A program made the position numbers and the translations under genes. 64,000 nt of DNA, from NCBI RefSeq assembly GCF_947495565.1, contig NZ_CANLZM010000010.1:62001-126000 (forward strand). The letters run 5' to 3'. The DNA comes from an uncultured Pontibacter sp. GTDB taxonomy: Bacteria > Bacteroidota > Bacteroidia > Cytophagales > Hymenobacteraceae. Each line of letters starts with the position of its first letter. The stretch's first letter is position 1. The notes under the pieces were generated by a model. The model was not told the DNA's origin and searched no databases. It saw only the letters and a list, made by a program, of their open reading frames with translations. Shown piece by piece: positions 45,267-54,272 of the stretch.

Positions 45267-46754
45267 CTATAGTTTCCAGCCGGTAATGCCGTAAATAACC
45301 TTCCGCAGCCAGGCATTCATCTCTGGGTAGATATTCAGGTTGAGAGCCAATACCATATAGGTGGCTAAGATCAGGAATGATCGTACAATGATATCTAAAA
45401 AAACATTACCCAGATAGGGCAGGAGGTATGAGCCACCCAGCGTAGCCGCAGCGATAGCGGTTATACGTAGCGCGCTCCAAGTAAACGGCTGAATGTGATA
45501 AATGAATTTTACAAATAAAAGACGGGCTATGTTCATGGTCACCAACGAGATCATGGAAGCAAGCGCTGCTCCCTCTATGCCATAGCGCGGAATAAAGTAC
45601 CAGTTCGTCCAGATGGTGAGGCCGGCCAGCACCATGTTAAAAGCCAGATCCCATTTATACTTGTCTGATGTAGCTAAAATAGCCCCGTTCAGGCTTGTGG
45701 CCAGGTCTACGAGGCGGGCCAGCGCCAGAAACAGCACCACGTACTTGCCGGCGCGGTAACTAGCGGGCATAAATTCGTAGATGTTGTCTATGTTCGCCCA
45801 AATGCCAATGAAGATCAGCAGCCCCACAATCAGGTTGATCATGGTCACGTTCTGATACAGCTTGCCCATACCCGCCATATCCTTCTCCTTCCAGTACTCT
45901 GCCACCTGCGGGTGCGCTATTTTAAGTATGGAGCGGCCTGGTACAAGTATGGCGCTCGTCATGAAGAATGCCGTAGTGTAAATGCCGTTGTCAGAGAGGC
46001 TGTAGGAGGAGATCATCACCTGGTCTACGGTGGTAATGATGGTGGTGGAGACATTGCCGAGCAGCGTAAAGAAGCCATAATAAAATAACTCCCGAATGGG
46101 GATGATGCTCATGACAGCCAGCGAGGGCTTCAGGTAAAGCTGCTTCAGCCAGATAATATAGCCAGCCAGTGCCAGCGCGCCCACCGAATTCACGATAATG
46201 TAGAGCAGCACAAAAGTATGAAACTCCATCACGCCTAAAGCATACACACTGATAAGCGCCGTAGTAAGTATGCGCAGCAGGAAATCCTGCACAAACGAGG
46301 AGGCAATGGTTTTATAGAGCGAGCGCAGGTACGCCGTGAACATGTTGAACAGCAGCGTGAACAGCGAGAGCGGAATCAGGTAATAATAATAATCGATGAT
46401 GAGCGGTGAGTTGTTGATGTAATAATCAACAACTGTTGGCTTAAAGAGCAGAAAAAGCGCTGTGGTAAGTATAAAGCCAAGCAGCGGCACCGAGAGCAGC
46501 AGGAACAGAAAACCATTGTGCTGCTTCTCCGGATCCCTGAAATACGGAAAGTAGCGCACGCTCATGTTCACGAAGCCAAGGGCGGAAAACTGCGCGTACA
46601 TAACCGAAATGGACAGCAGCAGGCGCGTAAGGCCCACCTCCGCTTCGTCCATAAAGTTCGGGAATAGCAGCACCGTGTTTACATACCCGATCAGGATGCC
46701 GGCATACGAAATAGTGGTGTTCCAGATTCCTTCGCGCTGTAAGGTTCTGCTCAT
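45267..46754 (-). CDS. wzx: Oligosaccharide flippase (Wzx/MATE-like)
   Basis: 495-residue inner-membrane protein with about 12-14 hydrophobic segments, of the polysaccharide biosynthesis export family that flips lipid-linked glycans to the periplasm. TTISYAGILIGYVNTVLLFPNFM at the N terminus is characteristic of Wzx-type proteins. It follows the deacetylase gene 79 bases downstream on the same strand, at the end of the pseudaminic acid region, and probably exports that glycan. Confidence 0.85.
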   Translation of the reverse strand: MSRTLQREGIWNTTISYAGILIGYVNTVLLFPNFMDEAEVGLTRLLLSISVMYAQFSALGFVNMSVRYFPYFRDPEKQHNGFLFLLLSVPLLGFILTTALFLLFKPTVVDYYINNSPLIIDYYYYLIPLSLFTLLFNMFTAYLRSLYKTIASSFVQDFLLRILTTALISVYALGVMEFHTFVLLYIIVNSVGALALAGYIIWLKQLYLKPSLAVMSIIPIRELFYYGFFTLLGNVSTTIITTVDQVMISSYSLSDNGIYTTAFFMTSAILVPGRSILKIAHPQVAEYWKEKDMAGMGKLYQNVTMINLIVGLLIFIGIWANIDNIYEFMPASYRAGKYVVLFLALARLVDLATSLNGAILATSDKYKWDLAFNMVLAGLTIWTNWYFIPRYGIEGAALASMISLVTMNIARLLFVKFIYHIQPFTWSALRITAIAAATLGGSYLLPYLGNVFLDIIVRSFLILATYMVLALNLNIYPEMNAWLRKVIYGITGWKL

Positions 46755-46833
46755 TGGCTAAAGAGTGAACCGCAAAAATAGTAAATGCGATGGATACTAT
46801 ATAATTAGTTGAGCTTTGAGAGGAATTTATGTG

Positions 46834-48186
46834 TTATACTTGTTTCCCGCCTTTTGATATGGCTGCTGCCTCCGCACACGTATAAAATTCTGAGCCGGCC
46901 GCTTTTAGTTGCTGCAGTATTGTCTCCAGCACTTCGCGCCAGCTTGGTTCGCCTTTGGGCACGGGGTGCTCGTTGTATTTGGAGTAATTCTCATTATGCC
47001 AAAGTATGGTGAGCAGCCCTCTGAATTTCTGCACCTCCTCCAGCATCGGCTGTATTTTCTCCAGTGCCTCTTTCGGTTTCAGATGCATAAAATTTACATC
47101 GTACAGCGAAGCATCCATCAGCATCAGGGGCAGTTCCAAATAAGTATGCGCTTTCCGGTTTTTAAAGTCGAAAGGGTAGAAGGGGTGGCAATAAGAATTT
47201 CGGAATCCGATATGCTCTGAAAAACCTAGGGTAGAGTCGTAGGCAAGATTGCTTTGCTGTAGCACCTGCGGGGTAGTTTCTGGCTGAAAGCAGAGGTAGT
47301 GAAAGCGGTTGCCCTGCGCCTGCTGTGCCAGTTTGCCACGGTCCGACTTCAGCTGCACCAGGTCGTTAGCCGTTCCGAAACTGCCTTGCAGCGCCACCTC
47401 ATGTCTCCGGTCCGATATTTTTTGCATCAGGTTCTGGTACTTGAGTTTGGTCAGGTCGTGGTCAGCATTGGGGTGGCCATTGTAGCGCTGGTTGCTCGGC
47501 AGGAAAAAGAAGGTGGTCTTTGCGCCATACTTTTCAGCGGTAGCCATTACCTCTGGTAGGTTAAACCAAGCGTCTTTACCCACTGCTTTCTGCAGCAACA
47601 CTTTTGTCAGGTCAAACGCTTTGGCATGGTACAGCAGTTGCTTGCCAGCCACGTGCCATGCGCTGTGCAGGCGGTCCACATTGCAGGTAAGGCAGGTGGC
47701 CATGCCGTTATTGCCCCAATGGTCGTGCTGCAGGTTTGCCCCGTATACTTTCTCCAGCACTTCCCGCAGCATCTCGAAATAATAATTCACTACAGGCTTG
47801 GTGATAAAGTTATACCTGGCCTGCACACTGGCTTTGTAAGTATAACGATGAAAGCGGTCACGCTCTGGGCCATAATACTCTTGCCACCCGCTGAGCAGGA
47901 AAAAGGCTGAGGCTATAATATCATAATTTATACTTGCCGAGCCGTCAGGGTGGTATGTGATAAGCTCTTGCTGGTCGTCCTCCTCAAAAAAGAGTGGCAA
48001 CCTAACGCCTTGCCACTCTTTCCAGAAAACCTGCTGCGGGCGCGGGCGCTTCTTTTCAAAGAAACTCCCCTCATACTTTTTTATGTTGATTTTGGCTGCA
48101 CCGCCTGCGCCGTAGTTAAAACTAAGCGCTTTAGACTTAGGGTAGAGCAGGTGGAAATGCAGTAAAGTGAAATCGTATATATACAA
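46834..48186 (-). CDS. Polysaccharide deacetylase-family protein
   Basis: 450 residues with a long N-terminal domain (to about 190) followed by a NodB-like deacetylase domain: TCNVDRLHSAWHV (metal/catalytic Asp), KTTFFFLPSNQR and ILWHNENYS near the C terminus. Many relatives have a metal-binding GLHPSY at the centre of the fold; here the corresponding EVALQGSFG has no His, so catalysis may be altered or lost. It lies within the surface-glycan gene group. Confidence 0.78.
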   Translation of the reverse strand: MYIYDFTLLHFHLLYPKSKALSFNYGAGGAAKINIKKYEGSFFEKKRPRPQQVFWKEWQGVRLPLFFEEDDQQELITYHPDGSASINYDIIASAFFLLSGWQEYYGPERDRFHRYTYKASVQARYNFITKPVVNYYFEMLREVLEKVYGANLQHDHWGNNGMATCLTCNVDRLHSAWHVAGKQLLYHAKAFDLTKVLLQKAVGKDAWFNLPEVMATAEKYGAKTTFFFLPSNQRYNGHPNADHDLTKLKYQNLMQKISDRRHEVALQGSFGTANDLVQLKSDRGKLAQQAQGNRFHYLCFQPETTPQVLQQSNLAYDSTLGFSEHIGFRNSYCHPFYPFDFKNRKAHTYLELPLMLMDASLYDVNFMHLKPKEALEKIQPMLEEVQKFRGLLTILWHNENYSKYNEHPVPKGEPSWREVLETILQQLKAAGSEFYTCAEAAAISKGGKQV

Positions 48187-48191
48187 AATGA

Positions 48192-48332
48192 TTATTTTAT
48201 TACTTCGAGCCAGCCCTTATAAACTTTGCTGGTTCTGCTGCTGGTAAACTTATAGTAGTATACACCAGCCGGCGCTCCATCCGCCGACCAGCTATTGTCA
48301 TAACGGTCGGATTGGTATACAGATTTTCTACA
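48192..48332 (-). pseudogene. Orphan C-terminal fragment of a T9SS type B (gliding-motility) sorting domain
   Basis: On the minus strand about 46 codons read VYQSDRYDNSWSADG, GVYYYKF and end in YKGWLEVIK-stop. This is the classic last part of the CHU_C/type B C-terminal domain that directs secretion through the type IX system. A stop codon precedes it immediately (48333-48335) and no upstream coding part remains in any frame, so it is the tail of a deleted large secreted protein. Confidence 0.85.
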
Positions 48333-48519
48333 CTAGTAAATTTTTTAGCTAAAGCGGTTTTACTGAAATATCAGAAGTCTGAAAAAGCGGAAACTGTCTT
48401 TTCTTTTTGGAGGGGATTTTTGAGGCCTCATTTGCTTAACTGGTTGGGTTGTCGACTCTAAAATAATCGGTGCTCCACTGGAATATGATAATCAAACCAG
48501 GCATTAGTCCATCAAAGCA

Positions 48520-49797
48520 TTAATGATTTATAAATTTATCAATATACTTTAGTACCAGGGTGCCGCTGAAGCCATCATAAGCCGTACCTACCGTGGCATT
48601 GTAGTATTTTGCTCTCTCAACTGTATCAGGCTTGCTATTAAGATGCTTGTGCAGCAGATGAATCAACTTTCCTGGCCCGTCTGCTATGTCTATAAGCCCG
48701 TGCTCAATAAAGCCATAGTAGTCACTCAATTTTTGGTTTGGACTGAAATCGTAAAAAATAGACCACACGTTTAACAGTACCGCCTCTAAGTGGATACCCG
48801 AGTTACCGCTTATTTGCACATCAATCTGGCGCAGGTAGTCAAATGTTGTTACAGTTCGGCTATCGGAGAGGGTTATTTGAGGGCTTATTGATGCAATCCG
48901 GGAAAAGTTTCGGGTATCGCGCGGGTGAGGGCGGAGTATGGTTTGAAGCTCAGGAAACTCTCGGGTCAGCTGCCGTACCAGTTTCTCTACTTCCGCCACA
49001 TCATCCATCAGGTTACTTCCTATACCAATGGTTTTGATAATCTGATTCGTGTTGCGGTAAGGTACAAATGCATCTGCTTTCGGCATGCCTACCAGTCTTA
49101 CCTCACCAGTTATCGGGCCGCATAATTTATACTTATCCCATGCATCCTGGCCTTCCAGTAAATTTAAATCATACTCCAGGGGAGGAAATATAGAGCTGAC
49201 ACTCGCATGTTGAATATAAACTGTTTTGACGCCTGATGCTTTCGCAGCCAACAGCATGGCGCGAGCATCGGGGTTATGGTCATTTGCGAAAACGATCGCG
49301 GCAGGTTTATATTTCCGTAGTTTAGTTAAGTATACTTCGTAAAAGCCGACAGCATCATACAGCACGTCTGCAAAACGCTGCGTGCTTAATTTTTTGTTTT
49401 TTAAAAACCAGAAGTATAGCGGTAAAAATTTATAGTAATACAGGATCTTCTTTCGGAGTGAAATGCGCTCTACTGCTTTGCTATACCTGCCAATATTTTT
49501 GCTTTGGCCTGCTACCATAACAGTTTCAGGTAAATTATCTTTTAAAAAGTGCAGGCTGTCGTAGTTATTTTGACTTACAACATATAGCCATACTTTACCC
49601 TGTAACTTTTGAGGGCGCTCTACCTGCCGGAATAAATTTCCGAATAGCCGCACCAACGTATAGCCTGCCATCTTGAGCAGCCTTTTTACAAGCGAACTCG
49701 GCGAAACGGCAGCTTTTGCACTTTCAGGAAGTTTTAAAAAACCGTCCGAAAAGTGCAGGTGGAGAATACGGTTGTATAAAGCATACCATTTTTGCAT
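48520..49797 (-). CDS. GT-B-like glycosyl- or glycerophosphotransferase, capsule type
   Basis: 425 residues without signal peptide. KTVYIQHASVSSIFPPLEYD, LRPHPRD and SGNSGIHLEA resemble the blocks of CDP-glycerol glycerophosphotransferases, polysialyltransferases and Kdo-type capsule transferases with a GT-B-like fold. It begins three bases after pseI, so it probably transfers the sugar made by the pse genes onto a glycan, but this is inference. AT-rich compared with pseI, with normal heptamer frequency, unlike its upstream neighbours. Confidence 0.6.
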   Translation of the reverse strand: MQKWYALYNRILHLHFSDGFLKLPESAKAAVSPSSLVKRLLKMAGYTLVRLFGNLFRQVERPQKLQGKVWLYVVSQNNYDSLHFLKDNLPETVMVAGQSKNIGRYSKAVERISLRKKILYYYKFLPLYFWFLKNKKLSTQRFADVLYDAVGFYEVYLTKLRKYKPAAIVFANDHNPDARAMLLAAKASGVKTVYIQHASVSSIFPPLEYDLNLLEGQDAWDKYKLCGPITGEVRLVGMPKADAFVPYRNTNQIIKTIGIGSNLMDDVAEVEKLVRQLTREFPELQTILRPHPRDTRNFSRIASISPQITLSDSRTVTTFDYLRQIDVQISGNSGIHLEAVLLNVWSIFYDFSPNQKLSDYYGFIEHGLIDIADGPGKLIHLLHKHLNSKPDTVERAKYYNATVGTAYDGFSGTLVLKYIDKFINH

Positions 49798-49800
49798 GTG

Positions 49801-50844
49801 TTACACCAAATCCCAGTTAAGCGGCGTTCCGGCCTTTATGTCCTGCTTTGCCTGCTTGCCCAGCAGCGTGTCGTAGTGCTTGGGCGCGAGCCCAAGCCCC
49901 GGACGGATCACGCGGATATTCTCGCCGGTCAGCTGCTCGCCGGCGGCAATGTCTTTGGCCGCGTAGACGGAGCGCTTGAACAGGCGGCTCTTCTCCTCGG
50001 CCCGCTGCACGCCGTACTGCACGTGCCCCATGGCCTGCCAGGCCCTTTCCGACTCCACCACCAGCGCATGCAGCTCCTCGGGCTCCAGCGAGAAGGCCGA
50101 GTCCACGCCGCCGTCTGCCCTGCGGAGGGTGAAGTGTTTCTCGACCACCGTGGCTCCCAGGGCCACGGCCGCCACGGCCGCGCCTATTCCCATGGTATGG
50201 TCCGAGAGGCCCACCTGCACGTTGTAAAGCTCGCGCATGTGCGGAATGGTGACAAGGTTGGTGTTAGCGGGCGTGGAAGGATAGGTGCTGGTGCACTTCA
50301 AAAGTATGAGCTGCAGGCAGCCGGCCTGGCGCAGCACCTCTACAGCCTCGGCCACCTCCTGCAGGGTGGCGGCCCCGGTGCTCATGATCACGGGCATGCC
50401 CGTGGCGGCCACCCTGCGCAGCAGCGGATGGTCGGTGTTCTCGAAAGAGGCGATCTTGTAAACCGGCGCTCCGAGCTCCTCCAGGAAGTCCACCGCCGTC
50501 TCGTCGAAGGGGGAGGAGAAGGCGATCATGCCGCGCTCCTTTGCCCGCTCAAAGATTGGCTTGTGCCACTCCCACGGGGTGTATGCCTCCTTATACAGGT
50601 CATAGAGCTCGCGACCTTTCCAAAGCGAGTTCTCATCCTCGATGGTAAAGGCTCCAGGCAGTGTCATGGTGTCGGCGGTGTAGGTCTGCAGCTTTATGGC
50701 ATCAGCCCCCGCGTGCGCGGCTGCATCCACAAGGGCCAGGGCGCGCTCCAGCGACTGGTTGTGGTTGCCCGACATCTCGGCGATGATAAAAGGTTTGTGG
50801 TTTGGCCCGACCAAACGGCCGGCTATGTTGATATCGCTAGTCAT
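49801..50844 (-). CDS. pseI: Pseudaminic acid synthase
   Basis: Condenses the 2,4-diacetamido-trideoxy-altrose with phosphoenolpyruvate to give pseudaminic acid. 347 residues: NeuB-like barrel with IAEMSGNHNQSLERAL near residue 21 and KLQTYTADTMTL near 52 (the PseI-type sequence), VYKIASFENTDHPLL near 130, and a C-terminal SAF antifreeze-like domain (RSVYAAKDIAAGEQLTGENI, about 290). GC-rich and without AAGTATA copies. Lies 18 bases after pseG/H. Confidence 0.93.
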   Translation of the reverse strand: MTSDINIAGRLVGPNHKPFIIAEMSGNHNQSLERALALVDAAAHAGADAIKLQTYTADTMTLPGAFTIEDENSLWKGRELYDLYKEAYTPWEWHKPIFERAKERGMIAFSSPFDETAVDFLEELGAPVYKIASFENTDHPLLRRVAATGMPVIMSTGAATLQEVAEAVEVLRQAGCLQLILLKCTSTYPSTPANTNLVTIPHMRELYNVQVGLSDHTMGIGAAVAAVALGATVVEKHFTLRRADGGVDSAFSLEPEELHALVVESERAWQAMGHVQYGVQRAEEKSRLFKRSVYAAKDIAAGEQLTGENIRVIRPGLGLAPKHYDTLLGKQAKQDIKAGTPLNWDLV

Positions 50845-50862
50845 GTTTTTCTCTCTTTAAAT

Positions 50863-52365
50863 TTAATTCTTTGATAGCCCCAGCACGAAACGGTGCGCCT
50901 GAGGGTGCTCCGTATCAGGCGCACCGTATGCAAAGCCGGCCTTCTCGAAGGCTTTAACGGATGCCATATTGTCTTTCTGCACCAGCCCCTCCACAAGTTC
51001 TAGTTCAGGATGTTCCTGCAGGAGCCTCTCAACGCCCTTCAGCAAAACCACGTGCCCAAGCCCTTTGCTCCTGAACGCGCTGGCAACCAAGTAGCTGATC
51101 ACGGCCCTGCCCTCCGAGAGGCTGAAGCGGATCTGGGCTGCGGGCACACCTGCCGCCTCGGCGATATAGAGAGGCGTGGCGGAGTCTACCAGCCTTGCCC
51201 TGAACCACGCCTGGTGATTGGTCAGCGGGATGGGCTTCGGGTTGAAGGACTGCCGCCTCACCTCCGGGTCGTTGTTCCAGTTGTAAACCAGCAGCAGGTC
51301 TTCTTCTGTCGCTTTTCTAAGTGTAAGGATGGCGGCAAGGCTGAGTTTGCGAAACCCCTCCCGCAGCCGCACGTCGCTTTTTCCGTCGAAGTATCCCCGC
51401 TGCACCCGCACCTGCTGAATGAACTCTGCTGTCAGGTTTTCGAGGCTTGTGCTTTGCAGCTCCTCATACTTCCTGGCAACACCTGTGCCCGTCAGGAATG
51501 CGTAAAGCCCCTGCTGGTTGTCGGCCGTCTGCAGCACGTAGAGCAAACCGCCCACAGAGGCATACTCGTAGGCCACGCCGCTGGCAGAAGTTACAGCCAC
51601 AGCGCAAGACTGCATCAGCCGGCACATCTGCTTGTCATTCAGGTTCCGGTGCAACCTGTATTTTGGGTTCTGTAGCAGCCACGCCTCCAGTTCGGGAAGA
51701 TGCTGATAAGCACTGCCAACTATCACCTCAACCTTAGCTAAATTTTGGATGCGCCCCAGGTCTTTAGCGATTTTTAAAGTATGATTTTGCGGATCAGCGC
51801 CGCCCATGTTAAGAAGGGCGCGCGCACCTGGCGCGGGTAAACCCCGTGGTGACGTGGCTGCCTGAAGAAAAGGAGGCCGCAGCAGCGCATACCTGGGCCC
51901 GAGCAGTAGTTTGGTGTAAGGCGCGGTTTCATACTTTTCTTTTGCGATTCCGCCTGCCATATTGATCACAGCGTCCGCCGCGAAAGGATAGGCGTGTATG
52001 TCATCGATGCAGACAAGGGCGCAGCCTTTGGCCTTGATCACCTGCTGGTAAGCCGTTCCGAAGCTGTAGCCGTCGAGCACCACCACGTCCGTCGGGCGCA
52101 GCACCTTCTCCGCCAGGTAATAAGCTTCCAGCTCACCCACCTCTCCCTCCGGCAGCACAAGCACATCTGCGCACACTTCCCGCAGCTGCCGCACCAGCGG
52201 CTCCTCCGGCTCCTGAATGGCGAACACGCAAGAGAACTCACCCTGGAGCATCCGGGCCAGGGCCAGAGACCTCACCACGTGCCCTAGGCCGATGCGGCTG
52301 TTGCCGTCGGCACGGAAGACGATGCGGGGCTTCTCCTTAGCTATATCTTTGTCTCTATCGTTCAA
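50863..52365 (-). CDS. pseG-pseH: Fused PseG hydrolase and PseH-like N-acetyltransferase
   Basis: 500 residues joining two pathway enzymes. Residues about 12-345 are PseG, which removes UDP from the diacetamido sugar (FRADGNSRIGLGHVVRSLALA, LLNMGGADPQN, TSASGVAYEYASVGG). Residues about 350-500 are a GNAT acetyltransferase (LRKATEEDLLLVYNWNNDPEVRR, SKGLGHVVLLKGVERLL, VQKDNMASVKAFEKAGF), filling the PseH role. These are separate genes in Campylobacter and Helicobacter. The start overlaps the pseF stop by 11 bases. Confidence 0.92.
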   Translation of the reverse strand: MNDRDKDIAKEKPRIVFRADGNSRIGLGHVVRSLALARMLQGEFSCVFAIQEPEEPLVRQLREVCADVLVLPEGEVGELEAYYLAEKVLRPTDVVVLDGYSFGTAYQQVIKAKGCALVCIDDIHAYPFAADAVINMAGGIAKEKYETAPYTKLLLGPRYALLRPPFLQAATSPRGLPAPGARALLNMGGADPQNHTLKIAKDLGRIQNLAKVEVIVGSAYQHLPELEAWLLQNPKYRLHRNLNDKQMCRLMQSCAVAVTSASGVAYEYASVGGLLYVLQTADNQQGLYAFLTGTGVARKYEELQSTSLENLTAEFIQQVRVQRGYFDGKSDVRLREGFRKLSLAAILTLRKATEEDLLLVYNWNNDPEVRRQSFNPKPIPLTNHQAWFRARLVDSATPLYIAEAAGVPAAQIRFSLSEGRAVISYLVASAFRSKGLGHVVLLKGVERLLQEHPELELVEGLVQKDNMASVKAFEKAGFAYGAPDTEHPQAHRFVLGLSKN

Positions 52366-53056
52366 TGTTGTGCAGCAGTCTGTACTTGAGTTCGGCCAGT
52401 TGCCAATCCGTTTCCGTGTCGATGTCCTGCGCCTCCAGCTCCGAGAGCTCCACTACGCCCGAGTTGGCGGTAAAGATCTTTCCGCTCTCCAGAAACTTCC
52501 CCGCTTGGAACCAGTAGAATTGGCCGGCGTCGTGGAAGGCTGCAGTCAGGTCCTGGGAGCGGCTGTTCAGGTGCTCGGGCCAGTTCATCACGGCCTTGCC
52601 GTCCTCCACCTTCAGGCTTCGCCAGATCGGGTAAGAGTAGCGCAGCACCGGGAAAACCGAGTCGAAACCGCCTTTGGTGAGCTTAGCGTAAGCAACTCCA
52701 AGTATATCGGCCGTGACGAAGGGGGCGGTGGGGTAAATGCAGCAGGCGTGGTCAAACTCCCTTCCCGCCGATTCATACCTCTCCAGCACCTCCGCAAGCA
52801 CCTGGGCCGTGGTGGCGTAGTCGTCGGAGGCTTTTGGGCTCCGCATGAAGGGCACGCTGGCGCCGTGCTCCCTTGCCACTTGCGCGATTTCTTCATCGTC
52901 CGTGGACACCATCACCTCCCCGAAAAGCCCCGACGCCAGCGCCGCCTCCACCGAGTAGGCGATGACGGGCTTGCCCAAAAAGCCTTTGATGTTCTTGCGG
53001 GGGATGCGCTTGCTGCCCCCGCGTGCCGGTATGATGGCGATGTTACGCACCCACAA
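52355..53056 (-). CDS. pseF: Pseudaminic acid cytidylyltransferase
   Basis: Activates pseudaminic acid with CTP for transfer. 233 residues with the nucleotide-binding start IPARGGSKRIPRKNIKGFLG, STDDEEIAQVAREHGA and DIDTETDWQLAELKYRL at the end, typical of the NeuA/PseF group. It overlaps both neighbours (14 bases with pseC, 11 with pseG/H), showing tight translational coupling. PseF rather than NeuA is chosen because of the gene context. Confidence 0.92.
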   Translation of the reverse strand: MWVRNIAIIPARGGSKRIPRKNIKGFLGKPVIAYSVEAALASGLFGEVMVSTDDEEIAQVAREHGASVPFMRSPKASDDYATTAQVLAEVLERYESAGREFDHACCIYPTAPFVTADILGVAYAKLTKGGFDSVFPVLRYSYPIWRSLKVEDGKAVMNWPEHLNSRSQDLTAAFHDAGQFYWFQAGKFLESGKIFTANSGVVELSELEAQDIDTETDWQLAELKYRLLHNIER

Positions 53057-54215
53057 ACTCCTTGACCTTGCCGATCACGAACTCCTGCTCCTGCTGCGTC
53101 AGCGTCGGGTACATGGGCAGGCTCAGGCAGGCGGCGTAGTAGCTTTCCGCCTCCGGGAAATCACCTTTGCTGTAGCCCAAGCCGCGGTAGTAGGGCATGG
53201 TGTGGGCGGGAATGTAGTGCACCTGCGCGTAGATGCCGTGCTCCCGCAGGAAATTGTAAAGTCCTTTTCGGTCGGCTACCTTGATCACGTATAGGTGATA
53301 GGCGTGGCCTGTTTCCCCGCCTTGCAGCGCCTCTGCCGCTGTGGCGAGTGTCTCGATGCCCTGCACCGCGGCAAAGGCCTCGTCGTATACCTTGGCGATG
53401 CCCCTGCGCCGGGCCAGGCCTGCGTCCGCGCGCTGCAGCTGCGAGAGGCCCAGGGCGCAGAGCATGTCGGGGATGCGGTAGTTGTAGCCCAGCTCCTGCA
53501 TCTCCATATACCAGCCGCCGTGGTTCTCCTCCAGCAGCTCCGTGTCGCGGGTGATGCCGTGGGTGCGGTAGAGCAGCAGCTTTTTGTACAGCGCCTCGTC
53601 GTTGGTGGTCACCATGCCGCCCTCGCCGGTGGCGATGTGCTTCACAGGGTGGAAGGAGAAGATCGCCAGGTCGGCGTAGCGGCCGTTGCCGCAGTGCTGC
53701 CGCTCGCCCCGGCTGTCGGTGAAGTAGCCGCCCGGGGAGTGGGCCGCGTCCTCGATGAGCCACAGCTCGTGCTCGTCGGCCAGGTTCCGGAACGCCTCCA
53801 GGTTCACCGGGTTGCCGGCGAAGTCCACGGGGATGATGCCGGCGTAGTGTCCCTTCGGTTTGCTCTCCACCAGTTGGCGCACCTTCTCCACGTTCAGCAG
53901 CGCCGTCTCAGGGTCGATGTCGGCGAACTCCACCTCGCCGCCGCAATAGCGCACGCAGTTGGCAGAGGCCACGAAGGTGATGGGGGTGGTGATCACCCGG
54001 CTCCCCTGGCCCACGCCCAGCGCCAGCGTGCACAGGTGTAGCGCGGCCGTGCCGTTGCTCACCGCCACGGCGTACTTGGCGCCCACATAACTGGCGAAGG
54101 CCTCCTCGAACTGCGCCACCTTCGGCCCCTGCGTCAAAAAGTCCGACTGTAGTGTCTCTACCACCGCCTGAATGTCGGCGTCGTTGATGTGCTGGCGGCC
54201 GTAAGGTATATGCAT
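53043..54215 (-). CDS. pseC: UDP-4-amino-4,6-dideoxy-N-acetyl-altrosamine transaminase
   Basis: PLP aminotransferase acting on the PseB product. From the ATG at 54215 (MHIPYGRQHINDADIQAVVE) it has 390 residues; a GTG eight codons earlier lies in repeat-like spacer sequence. SNGTAALHLCTLALGVG near 60, EDAAHSPGG near 158 and the PLP Lys in FHPVKHIATGEGG near 185 are present. Strongly GC-rich (a sampled 60-base line is 65% G+C). Confidence 0.94.
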   Translation of the reverse strand: MHIPYGRQHINDADIQAVVETLQSDFLTQGPKVAQFEEAFASYVGAKYAVAVSNGTAALHLCTLALGVGQGSRVITTPITFVASANCVRYCGGEVEFADIDPETALLNVEKVRQLVESKPKGHYAGIIPVDFAGNPVNLEAFRNLADEHELWLIEDAAHSPGGYFTDSRGERQHCGNGRYADLAIFSFHPVKHIATGEGGMVTTNDEALYKKLLLYRTHGITRDTELLEENHGGWYMEMQELGYNYRIPDMLCALGLSQLQRADAGLARRRGIAKVYDEAFAAVQGIETLATAAEALQGGETGHAYHLYVIKVADRKGLYNFLREHGIYAQVHYIPAHTMPYYRGLGYSKGDFPEAESYYAACLSLPMYPTLTQQEQEFVIGKVKEFVGA

Positions 54216-54220
54216 TTTGA

Positions 54221-54244
54221 GTTCTGAGTTCTGAGTCACGAGTG
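54221..54244. repeat. Low-complexity intergenic word repeat (GTTCTGA)
   Basis: GAGTTCTGAGTTCTGAGTCACGAGT separates pseC from pseB and consists of a seven-base word repeated with drift. It marks the boundary between the GC-rich pse block and the ordinary-composition pseB. Confidence 0.5.
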
Positions 54245-54272
54245 AAATCTTAAGTTCTAATACTTTAGTCTT

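Noticed and set aside
53295..54041. Long plus-strand open frame (248 codons) opposite pseC, and similar long antisense frames at 49792-50874 and 52217-53065
   Set aside because: They are mirror frames in GC-rich coding DNA; composition is His/Val/Gln-rich without any domain, and the minus-strand genes match known families along their whole length.
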